Below, one piece after another: positions 41,096-47,795 of a stretch of DNA of 64,000 bases (positions are counted from its first letter, which is position 1; each line of letters begins with the position of its first letter). The DNA comes from Desulfotignum sp032250905 (GTDB lineage: Bacteria; Desulfobacterota; Desulfobacteria; Desulfobacterales; Desulfobacteraceae). The notes under the pieces are model-generated. The model saw only the letters and a list, made by a program, of their open reading frames with translations. It searched no databases and was not told where the DNA came from. The DNA lies in assembly GCA_032250905.1 (NCBI GenBank), contig JAVVEQ010000002.1, forward strand, positions 1 to 64,000. The letters are read 5' to 3'. Both the position numbers and the translations under genes were made by a program.

Positions 41096-42810
41096 GGGTG
41101 TGTTTCCAGTTGCTGTTGGCAGACGGCCAGGTAGTGCCTGACATCTGCATGTTGTTCAAAAGGGGACAGGCAGGCCCGGGCTTCGCCAAACCGGTGCTGA
41201 TTCATCAGGCAGATCCCTTTGCACAGAACCAGATCCTTGTTACTGGGAAAATGGGCCAGACCCTGATCCAGGATGGTGATTGCCGGGTCCAGGGACCGGT
41301 GTTTGAGAAAAAGCATGCCCAGCCCCAGAAAGGCCCGAATGTCCGGGTGACAGGCCAAAGCCCTTTCAAACAGGACCTGTGCAGTGCCGTCCGGGTTTGT
41401 GATGCGGTCGTCGGTGCTGTAATCCCCGTGGGAAAAGGTCATTCCCAGCCGGGAGAGAAAATCCGCATGAAACAGTTTCAGGGACGGATCATCCGATAGT
41501 TTGATATTTGCGGCAAACTGCGGCAGGTGATCGTAAAATGCCCTGCGTAATGCGTTTCCAAACTGTTGGACCTGATCAAAATCCAGGTGCCCGTCCATCT
41601 CGAACCAGGGCAGGTCCTCGATTTTCCGGTGCCAGATCTCATCGGTGACCCGGCCGGTTTTCTTTGCCTGTTCATACAGCCGGGTACCGGGAAATGTCAC
41701 CAGCAGATAGAACACCGCGCCCAGAGGCTGAAGCTGCATCAGCAGATCGATGCTTTCCTGGATGGTGTCCGGCGTTTCTCCGGGCGACCCGTAAATAAAA
41801 TAGGCCCGGGGAATCATGCCGGCAGCGACGGTCTGTTGAAAGGCCTGAATCGCCACTGTGTTGGGAACCGGTTTTCCCAGCCGTTTCCTGACGGCATCCG
41901 ACCCGGATTCCACGCCATAGCTGATCTGGATGCACCCGGCTTTGCGCATCATGTCCAGCAGGAGCGGGTCCACGCGGTCCACCCTGGAGATGGCATGCCA
42001 GGTGATGTCCAGGCCGGCATGGATCAGTTTTCGGCACAAATGCATGACCCTGTCCCGGTCCATGGTGAAGGTGTCGTCACTGATGTAGAAATGGGAAATA
42101 CCTTTTCCGGCAAGGGTCCGGATCTCCTCAAAGAACCATTCCGGAGAATGGAACCGGACCTGCCGGGTGCCCCAGAACAGAGGTGATCCGCAGAAGGAGC
42201 AGGCCCCCGGGCACCCCCTTGACATGGCCAGGTGTTGAAACGCAAAGTACCGGGATGGATGCACCAGCCGGTCCAGGTCCTGGATCAGCGGGGCCGGTCC
42301 GGTATGTTTGAGCGTGTTTCCGTCCCGGAACACCAGACCCGGAATCCGGGAAAAATCCGGCACATTTTTTTGATCCTTTCTCACGCGGTGTCCAGCCAGG
42401 GCGTGAACCAGTGCCAGGCAGGTCTGTTCACCTTCCCCTTTGACGATAATATCCAGGGCCTTGCAGGTGGAAAAAAAATAATCCGCCATAAAGGTGGGGG
42501 CCGGCCCGCCGAATACGATCACGGTCTGGGGCCGTATCTGTCTGACGATCCGGGCCAGGGACATGGCGGAGAACCGGGTTGGATTGGTCACGGAGAACCC
42601 GATGAGATCCGGCTGAAAAGCATCAAGGGCTTCGGTGAATGTGGCATCCGGGTCGGTCACACCGGGTTGTGCCAGGTTGAGAATGGCTGCCTCAAACCCT
42701 TCGTCCAGCATCTGGGCTGCCAGGTAGTACAGGCCCACCGGCACCACCGTGGCATCCGCATCGGTGACACGGGGATCCAGGCAAACCGGGTTGACGAACA
42801 GCAGTTTCAT
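41092..42810 (-). CDS. B12-binding-domain radical SAM protein with C-terminal TPR-like repeats
   Basis: 572-residue protein. Residues 1-150 form a cobalamin-binding-type Rossmann domain (LLFVNPVCLDPRV at the N-terminus, VPVGLYYLAAQMLDEGFEA, IVFGGPAPTFMADYFF). The radical SAM core at about 195-420 has the cluster motif SRGCPGACSFCG (C-x3-C-x2-C) at about 200. Residues about 470-570 look like TPR repeats (FERALACHPDIRAFLGLGML, ILDQGLAHFPSNKDLVL). This family includes methyltransferases and ring-forming enzymes; the substrate here is unknown. It is coupled to the DUF6178 gene by an ATGA overlap. Confidence 0.9.
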   Translation of the reverse strand: MKLLFVNPVCLDPRVTDADATVVPVGLYYLAAQMLDEGFEAAILNLAQPGVTDPDATFTEALDAFQPDLIGFSVTNPTRFSAMSLARIVRQIRPQTVIVFGGPAPTFMADYFFSTCKALDIIVKGEGEQTCLALVHALAGHRVRKDQKNVPDFSRIPGLVFRDGNTLKHTGPAPLIQDLDRLVHPSRYFAFQHLAMSRGCPGACSFCGSPLFWGTRQVRFHSPEWFFEEIRTLAGKGISHFYISDDTFTMDRDRVMHLCRKLIHAGLDITWHAISRVDRVDPLLLDMMRKAGCIQISYGVESGSDAVRKRLGKPVPNTVAIQAFQQTVAAGMIPRAYFIYGSPGETPDTIQESIDLLMQLQPLGAVFYLLVTFPGTRLYEQAKKTGRVTDEIWHRKIEDLPWFEMDGHLDFDQVQQFGNALRRAFYDHLPQFAANIKLSDDPSLKLFHADFLSRLGMTFSHGDYSTDDRITNPDGTAQVLFERALACHPDIRAFLGLGMLFLKHRSLDPAITILDQGLAHFPSNKDLVLCKGICLMNQHRFGEARACLSPFEQHADVRHYLAVCQQQLETHP

Positions 42811-42925
42811 GTTACCGCCTCTGTATCGCTTGCTCCAGAAACCGGGATGTTTCCCGGAATCTGCCCGGCGCAGTGATAACTGTCATGGTCCGCTGCAAAA
42901 AATACCCCCGGGTGGCGCACGCCGT

Positions 42926-43519
42926 TCATGAAACCGTTTTGAAAATCAGGTCATCCAGGGACCGTTTGGGTACATGGTGGACCTGGTTCTCGTCCCTGAA
43001 ATACTTGATGCTTCCGTCCGGCCCCACCTCATCGATCACGGCGTTTTCCACCGGTTTTCCCAGGGCCACCACCAGCTTGACCTCCAGGGGGTCCGGGATA
43101 TCCAGGACCGCTTTGAGTTTCTTGATGTTGATGGCGCCGAACATGCAGCCGGCCAGGCCTTTGGCCCGGGCCCCTAGCAGGAAGGTCTGTGCTGCGATCC
43201 CGTGGTCGCACCAGAATTTGTCCGAGATGGTGTGGTCTCCGGTGATCACGATATAGGCGGTGGGCCGCTCGGATGGGTCCGGACCAGGCCAGTCGGTCAG
43301 ATAAGCGGCCCATCCCAGGCAGTCAAAAATGGCCTGATTGGTCTTTTCCCGGGTGGAGAGTATATATTTCAGGGGCTGGTTGTTGGCGGCGGATGCACAG
43401 TGCCGTGCCAGATCCACCAGATCGGTCAGGTCCTTTTGGCTGATCTTGAACGTGTTGTCAAACCGTCGGCAGGACCGGTTCTCCTTGACCAGGGTTTTGA
43501 ATGCATCAAAAGATGTCAT
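42926..43519 (-). CDS. nitroreductase-family FMN protein
   Basis: 197-residue FMN-dependent oxidoreductase of the nitroreductase fold. N-terminal KENRSCRRFDN (residues 10-20) holds the conserved Arg-Ser-x-R-x-F FMN-phosphate motif; HCASAANNQPLKYIL and WCDHGIAAQTFLLGARAKGLAGC follow as in the family. Natural substrates of such proteins are usually unknown. The ATG at 43519 is chosen because the N-terminus then matches the family; the frame also extends to 43558, inside rdgB. It lies 14 bp after the rdgB stop and probably shares its transcript. Confidence 0.9.
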   Translation of the reverse strand: MTSFDAFKTLVKENRSCRRFDNTFKISQKDLTDLVDLARHCASAANNQPLKYILSTREKTNQAIFDCLGWAAYLTDWPGPDPSERPTAYIVITGDHTISDKFWCDHGIAAQTFLLGARAKGLAGCMFGAINIKKLKAVLDIPDPLEVKLVVALGKPVENAVIDEVGPDGSIKYFRDENQVHHVPKRSLDDLIFKTVS

Positions 43520-43532
43520 GGCAGTATCGTCC

Positions 43533-44174
43533 TTATTCTTTGCAGGGCACCCGTTCAAACCGGGGCATGTTAATGTCGATCCATTCCAGGATCTTGTTCA
43601 TCTCTTCAGCCACCTGCTGCAAAGCGATGCCCCGGTGGCTCACCTGTGCTTTCTGTTCCATGGGCACCTGGGCAAAGGTTTTGCCGAATGCCGGGAAAAA
43701 AAACAGAGGGTCATATCCAAATCCGTTGTCACCCGCCGGTTCCCGGGTGATAATGCCTTCGCACCGGCCTTCATAGGTCAAAGCGGCGCCGGTGGGAATG
43801 GCAATGGAGATCACGCATTCAAAGGCGGCTTTCCGGTTGTCATGGAGTTCCAGATCTTTGAGCAGCCTGGCCACATTGTCGGCATCAGTGGCATCGTCTC
43901 CGGCATACCGGGCGGAACGCACGCCCGGGGCACCGTCCAGGGCCTCCACACACAGGCCGGAATCATCGGCCATGGCCGGATATCCCAGGACACGAGCTGT
44001 AAACGCGGCCTTTTTGTAGGCATTCTCGTCAAACGTGGCGCCATCCTCAATGACCGGCGGGATGGGTCCGAAATCGGTCAAATTTTTGATATCCAGGGGA
44101 AAATCCTTTAAAAGGGCCTGGATTTCCCGTGTTTTACCCTGGTTGGTGCTGGCCAGTACCAGAATCTGTTTCAA
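43533..44174 (-). CDS. rdgB: XTP/dITP diphosphatase (non-canonical purine NTPase)
   Basis: 213-residue house-cleaning enzyme that hydrolyses inosine and xanthosine triphosphates to monophosphates. Signature parts: LVLASTNQGKTREIQALL (residues 4-21), ADDSGLCVEALDGAPGVRSARYAG (about 68-91, catalytic Asp), and EPAGDNGFGYDPLFFFPAFGKTFAQ (about 146-170). Length slightly above the usual 200. It is the first gene of a leftward pair with the nitroreductase and faces the rightward DUF3786 gene across a 149-bp gap that must contain both promoters. Confidence 0.95.
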   Translation of the reverse strand: MKQILVLASTNQGKTREIQALLKDFPLDIKNLTDFGPIPPVIEDGATFDENAYKKAAFTARVLGYPAMADDSGLCVEALDGAPGVRSARYAGDDATDADNVARLLKDLELHDNRKAAFECVISIAIPTGAALTYEGRCEGIITREPAGDNGFGYDPLFFFPAFGKTFAQVPMEQKAQVSHRGIALQQVAEEMNKILEWIDINMPRFERVPCKE

Positions 44175-44323
44175 TGGGGAAACTCCTGTTGCTTGAAATT
44201 TTTCATTCGGGCATTATTGTCCTGACAGTATAAGACGCAGCCGCAATTTTGTAAAGGCGGCCTTGTGCATCACCAGTGACATCATCACAGATTGTGAATC
44301 TGTTTCAATGGAGGTGTGTATAT

Positions 44324-45145
44324 ATGTTTGCCAATGCCATGGAAGTTTTCAAGCTCCTGGATAAATCCAACTGCAGAGACTGCAATGAAGCTACCTGCCT
44401 GGCGTTTGCGTCAAAAGTGTTTCTCGGGCAGAGAGATCTGTCCGACTGTACCCACCTGGCCCCCGAGGTGGCAGTTCAATACAGCAACATGTCCAGAAAA
44501 GGAGTCAAGCCCGGGGAATCGGATTATGAACGGGAACTGGCAGCCATGCAGGACCGGGTCAAAGAGACCGACCTGGAAGATGCGGCCCGCAGAACCGGAG
44601 GCCGGTTTGACGGGACCTGGCTGACCCTCCGGATATTCGGCAAACCGTTTTCCGTAAACCGGGAAGGACGATTCAAGTCAGACCTGCATATCAATCCCTG
44701 GATCACCGGTCCGGTGCTGACTTATGTGCTGGAAAGTAAAGGAACTCCCATCACCGGTCAGTGGGTCCCTTTCCGGGAACTGACCGGCGCCCGGGAGCTG
44801 AACGGCCTGTATGTAAAACGCACGGAAGAGCCGTTGAAAAAGATTGCAGATGCCCATCCGGACCTGTTCGAGGACCTGGGTTTTATTTTCAATGGAAAAG
44901 AGATCGAGGAACAGTATCAGTCCGATATCTCCATGGTGCTGTATCCGCTGCCCCTGGTGCCCGTGATGATCTGTTACTGGAAGCCGGACGACGGCATGGA
45001 TTCGGATCTGCACCTGTTCTATGACAAAAGCGCGTCGGACAACGGCGGCAGTGACATGGTGTTCCGCCTGACCGCCGGCATCGTTCAGATGTTTGGAAAA
45101 CTGGCCAAAACCCACGGCTGGAGCACGGCGGCCGCAACCGGCTGA
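44324..45145 (+). CDS. DUF3786 protein with N-terminal Fe-S motif
   Basis: 273-residue protein. The first 45 residues contain KLLDKSNCRDCNEATCLAFASKVFL-type cysteine spacing (C-x2-C-x4-C ... C), like the [4Fe-4S] motif at the start of the corrinoid iron-sulfur protein large subunit of the acetyl-CoA pathway. The remainder (about 90-265) matches DUF3786, with GTWLTLRIFGKPFSVNREG, INPWITGPVLTYVLES and a C-terminal LHLFYDKSASDNGGSDM. Start 44324 has GGAGG 9 bp upstream; an earlier ATG at 44276 is possible. Function unknown; the Fe-S motif suggests a role in C1 or redox metabolism. Confidence 0.82.
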   Translation: MFANAMEVFKLLDKSNCRDCNEATCLAFASKVFLGQRDLSDCTHLAPEVAVQYSNMSRKGVKPGESDYERELAAMQDRVKETDLEDAARRTGGRFDGTWLTLRIFGKPFSVNREGRFKSDLHINPWITGPVLTYVLESKGTPITGQWVPFRELTGARELNGLYVKRTEEPLKKIADAHPDLFEDLGFIFNGKEIEEQYQSDISMVLYPLPLVPVMICYWKPDDGMDSDLHLFYDKSASDNGGSDMVFRLTAGIVQMFGKLAKTHGWSTAAATG

Positions 45146-45197
45146 CGGCGGCTCCGGTACCATTGATCGGCCGCACCGGTATCAATGGTTTGGACTG

Positions 45198-46319
45198 TCA
45201 GATGTCCAGATGGATCCCGGTCAGTTCCGTCACCTGGTCCAGGGTCAGATCAATGGTGTCCTGGCACACCTGATTCACCTGTGCGATATCCGGGAGACCG
45301 GAGATTTTTTTCCGGGTCCGACGCAAGGTCAGTAAAATCGCGTTTTGTGTATCGAGATCAACCGGAGATGCGGACAGTTTCGGGGTCAGTTCCCGGATCA
45401 GACAGTCAATTTGTTCCATGGCCCGGAGGCGGGCGGTTTCCAGTTTTTGTGCCTCGATTTCATGGTGACAGGCCTTCACTGTATTGAAAAGACCCCGGGC
45501 TTTGGATATCCGGTCAAACGGGTATGAACTGGCAAAGATATCTGTCAGCTCATGGTATGCCGCCGCGACTTCCGGATTTTTTTCAATGCCGTCCAGATTT
45601 TCCCGGAACCCGGACATGGCTTGTTTGACCTGATCCCAGAAAGCCAGATCTTTTGTATAGAAGGCATTGATTTTTTGAATGTCATCCGCAGCGGCTGACA
45701 GTGGAATAGCCTGTTCATAACAATTGGTAAGCAGGGCGTGGGCGGTCTGGTTTTCAAGCAGAAGGGCCGTCAAGGAAAGCAGTTCTCTGATGTGGACGCC
45801 TCCCGGATAACCGTCGGCCAGGGACCGGCCATACCAGGTTTGCAGATCCGTATGCCACTGCCTGATCCGGTTCAATGCGGCAAATGCAAAGGCATGCTGA
45901 TCCCTGTTTTCGGCAAGGGGGACATTCATGGATTGAAACACCTGCTGCACCGCCTGAAACAGGGAGGTGGGAACCTGTTTGTTCAGCACGATCCGGATGT
46001 CTGTTTCCGGATCGTTTGTCAGGGCTTTTTTGGTTTCCGGAGCGGTCATGGGCTGGTTGTCATTGTAGAAGCCGATTTTCAGTTCATAAACAAATCCGAA
46101 CATCAGTTGCAGAACATCAAATCCCTGAAGCCGGTTTTCGGTGGTCAGTTCTTCGATGACGGCATGGAGCCGGGCCTGTCCGTCCGTTTTGCACTGCCGG
46201 ACAATGCAGGACAACACCAGATCCGTCAGGCGGTCATCATCCATCTCCAGCCCGAACAGGATCTGTCGGGGGCCGATGTGAATATCCTTGATCCAGGTTT
46301 TTTTCAGGGGTGAGTCCAT
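45198..46319 (-). CDS. helical protein resembling the C-terminal part of BREX BrxC proteins
   Basis: 373-residue soluble protein, mostly predicted helix. I see no catalytic motif and no P-loop. The second half (about 205-370: KDLAFWDQVKQAMSGFRENL, NPEVAAAYHELTDIFASSYP, then ISKARGLFNTVKACHHEIE) has the look of the helical tail of BrxC/PglY-type ATPases of BREX phage-defence systems, which are about three times longer and carry an N-terminal ATPase. This comparison is from memory and unproven. No brxL, pglX, pglZ or brxB gene is near. It may be an orphan tail domain or a different family. It has no clear operon partner. Confidence 0.55.
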   Translation of the reverse strand: MDSPLKKTWIKDIHIGPRQILFGLEMDDDRLTDLVLSCIVRQCKTDGQARLHAVIEELTTENRLQGFDVLQLMFGFVYELKIGFYNDNQPMTAPETKKALTNDPETDIRIVLNKQVPTSLFQAVQQVFQSMNVPLAENRDQHAFAFAALNRIRQWHTDLQTWYGRSLADGYPGGVHIRELLSLTALLLENQTAHALLTNCYEQAIPLSAAADDIQKINAFYTKDLAFWDQVKQAMSGFRENLDGIEKNPEVAAAYHELTDIFASSYPFDRISKARGLFNTVKACHHEIEAQKLETARLRAMEQIDCLIRELTPKLSASPVDLDTQNAILLTLRRTRKKISGLPDIAQVNQVCQDTIDLTLDQVTELTGIHLDI

Positions 46320-46404
46320 TTCTTCTGGGTTGTTCTTGTCGTTAAAGATAATCGGTAGTAGCCTATATAATTTATTCAGATTGTCAAGTTCTGTTCCCGG
46401 GCCG

Positions 46405-46430
46405 AGACAGGAGACCTGTCTGATTTTTTT
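46405..46430 (+). terminator. orphan terminator-like hairpin upstream of the cupin gene
   Basis: AGACAGG and CCTGTCT flank a 3-nt loop and are followed by GATTTTTTT on the plus strand. No plus-strand gene ends within 1.2 kb upstream, so it could end a short unannotated RNA or be an operator-like palindrome upstream of the leftward gene. Confidence 0.4.
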
Positions 46431-46541
46431 GCAACCTTGTCCTGGCCCGGCATAAACAAAAACACAAGGCCCCGGGGCTGGTATTTTTTATCACAATATG
46501 GCATGGTAGATATCTTGACAATTTAACTCGGAGAAGGCGGC

Positions 46542-46952
46542 ATGAAGGTAATTCACTGGACAGAGTGCGAGGAAAAACAGATCGACCGGTTCCCATACAA
46601 AGGCAGACAGCTCGATGTCATCGGCACCAGCATCCGCTGGCTGTCCCAGCACGGGGAGGATGAAAACGGGATTCCGGAATACGGGCTGCGCTTTTTCACG
46701 ATTCAGCCGGGGGGGCAGATTCCCATCCACAACCATTTTTACCACCAGACCATGTATATTCTGTCCGGTGAGTTCGAATGCAGGGAATTTGATGAAAACA
46801 CCGATGAGATCAGGAAAAAAATGGTGTGCGGACCTGGAACTTCGGTCTATATCCCGAGCATGCAGCCCCACGGCATGAAAAACGTGACGGACGAACCCGC
46901 CACCTTTTTGTGCTGCATCTGCAATGTTTATGATGAGGATGCAGCGCTTTGA
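46542..46952 (+). CDS. cupin-domain protein
   Basis: 136-residue single-domain cupin. Metal-ligand motif 1 is GGQIPIHNHFYHQTMYILSGEFE at about 62-84 (two His, one Gln/Glu-like position, one further His) and motif 2 is GTSVYIPSMQPHGMKNV at about 102-118, giving the usual beta-barrel metal site. N-terminal WTECEEKQIDRFPYKGRQLD is not diagnostic. Such proteins can be isomerases, dioxygenases or sensors; nothing in the neighbourhood decides. A CTCGGAGAAGG site precedes the ATG. It converges with the small selenoprotein gene to its right. Confidence 0.85.
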   Translation: MKVIHWTECEEKQIDRFPYKGRQLDVIGTSIRWLSQHGEDENGIPEYGLRFFTIQPGGQIPIHNHFYHQTMYILSGEFECREFDENTDEIRKKMVCGPGTSVYIPSMQPHGMKNVTDEPATFLCCICNVYDEDAAL

Positions 46953-46985
46953 ACATCGTTATGACGGTGGCGACCGGAAAAAAAG

Positions 46986-47165
46986 TCAGATCCGGTTGAC
47001 CGGTACATTGGCCAGCAGTTCTTCAAGATAGTCATTCATCAGCTCTTTGTAACGGGCTTCAGGAAATTTCTGGCCGCAGGACCTGCAGCAAAACAAGACG
47101 CTGGTTCAGGTGCGCCGGATGTAAAGGTCTCCACCGCAGGCCGGGCATTTTTCTTTGATATTCAT
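46986..47165 (-). CDS. small dual-CxxC selenoprotein with in-frame UGA (Sec20)
   Basis: A 59-residue protein read through one in-frame TGA at 47106-47108. Before it: MNIKEKCPACGGDLYIRRT; after it: TSVLFCCRSCGQKFPEARYK and a tail ending LEELLANVPVNRI with a normal TGA at 46986-46988. Two CxxC motifs (CPAC, CRSC) form a zinc-ribbon-like arrangement; frame and composition stay protein-like on both sides of the TGA. Sixteen bases after the TGA a six-bp hairpin with a GGUCC loop matches the core of the E. coli fdhF SECIS element. It resembles the small proteins called dual CXXC motif (seleno)protein in sulfate reducers, from memory. No strong ribosome site is visible. Function unknown, probably redox. 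Faces a flavodoxin fragment divergently. Confidence 0.72.
47073..47089 (-). promoter_or_regulatory. SECIS-like hairpin for selenocysteine insertion
   Basis: On the minus strand GCTGCA-GGTCC-TGCGGC forms a six-bp stem (one G-U pair) with a GGUCC loop, starting 16 nt after the in-frame UGA at 47106-47108. Bacterial SECIS elements lie inside the reading frame 15-40 nt after the UGA and show an apical GGUC; the E. coli fdhF element contains the same GCAGGUC core. Confidence 0.65.
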
Positions 47166-47226
47166 GGACGGGTCATACAATAATCTGGATGATTTTTCAA
47201 ATGTCTTTTTTACGTAAACGGGAGAA

Positions 47227-47478
47227 ATGAAAACAATGATCAACAAAAAGATCACGCTGATATATTTCAGTCCCACCGCCACCACAAAAACCGTGCTGGA
47301 TGCCATCGCAAAGGGCACAGGATATGCGGTGGACAGTTATGATATCACAATGTCTCAAGCCAGAGAAAAAATCCCGCAAACACTGGATACCTCCTTGATC
47401 GTTTTCGGGTCACCGGAAATGAAAGCCCTAAGCCTGATAACCGTCCCATATCCGTACCGGGGTTGTTTTCTTTGTTGA
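47227..47478 (+). pseudogene. 3'-truncated flavodoxin-like (EFR1-type) fragment
   Basis: 83-codon frame beginning MKTMINKKITLIYFSPTATT followed by KTVLDAIAKGTG, the FMN-phosphate loop of flavodoxin-like domains as found at the N-terminus of EFR1-type ferredoxin-flavodoxin proteins. It continues to LDTSLIVFGSP, where family members go on with a VYGGRLP segment and about 170 more residues; instead it switches to EMKALSLITVPYPYRGCFLC and stops. The gene has therefore lost its 3' part. It keeps a ribosome site (GGGAG) and may still be transcribed, but a functional fold is unlikely. Neighbours are other small redox genes. Confidence 0.7.
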
Positions 47479-47582
47479 CAAAGCGTCAATCATTGATAAT
47501 TGTATTGATGTATTGATTCCCTGACGGATGGATGCGTCAAGGGGAAGGATGTCTCAAGAACCCTAAATAAAGGAGGTTGATG

Positions 47583-47696
47583 ATGCCAGCTGTTGGAGAA
47601 ACCTACAAATGCGAAATATGCGGAAATGTTGTTGAAGTAAAGGAAGCCGGAGGAGGCGAACTGGTCTGCTGCGGCCAGCCCATGGAAAAACAGTAG
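47583..47696 (+). CDS. dsr: desulforedoxin
   Basis: 37-residue protein too short for common ORF finders. Sequence pattern GETYKCEICGNVVEV then GGGELVCCGQPMEKQ carries the four cysteines C-x2-C ... C-C that bind one rubredoxin-like iron, and matches Desulfovibrio gigas desulforedoxin in length and pattern almost position by position. This domain is also the N-terminus of desulfoferrodoxin, but here it stands alone with its own AGGAGG ribosome site 6 bp before the ATG (a second ATG at 47580 is too close). A strong terminator follows. Role: small electron carrier, possibly in oxygen-stress handling. Confidence 0.92.
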   Translation: MPAVGETYKCEICGNVVEVKEAGGGELVCCGQPMEKQ

Positions 47697-47729
47697 TCCT
47701 TGAATTTACTGCGTTAATTTGACAATTAA

Positions 47730-47765
47730 AGAGCAGGCAACCGGTTCCCGGTTCCTGCTCTTCTC
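47730..47765. terminator. strong hairpin terminator between desulforedoxin and the flavoprotein gene
   Basis: GAGCAGG / CCTGCTC outer stem and AACCGG-TTC-CCGGTT inner stem, separated by one unpaired C, flanked by AAA on the left and TTCTC on the right. It lies between two converging genes and may act on both strands. Confidence 0.8.
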
Positions 47766-47795
47766 AATGGTTGGTCCGGTGTCTCGTGCCGGGTG

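Noticed and set aside
47227..47478. Second possible selenocysteine codon: the TGA ending the flavodoxin fragment after FLC
   Set aside because: Sequence after this TGA is not protein-like, meets another stop within a few codons, and no GGUC-loop hairpin follows.
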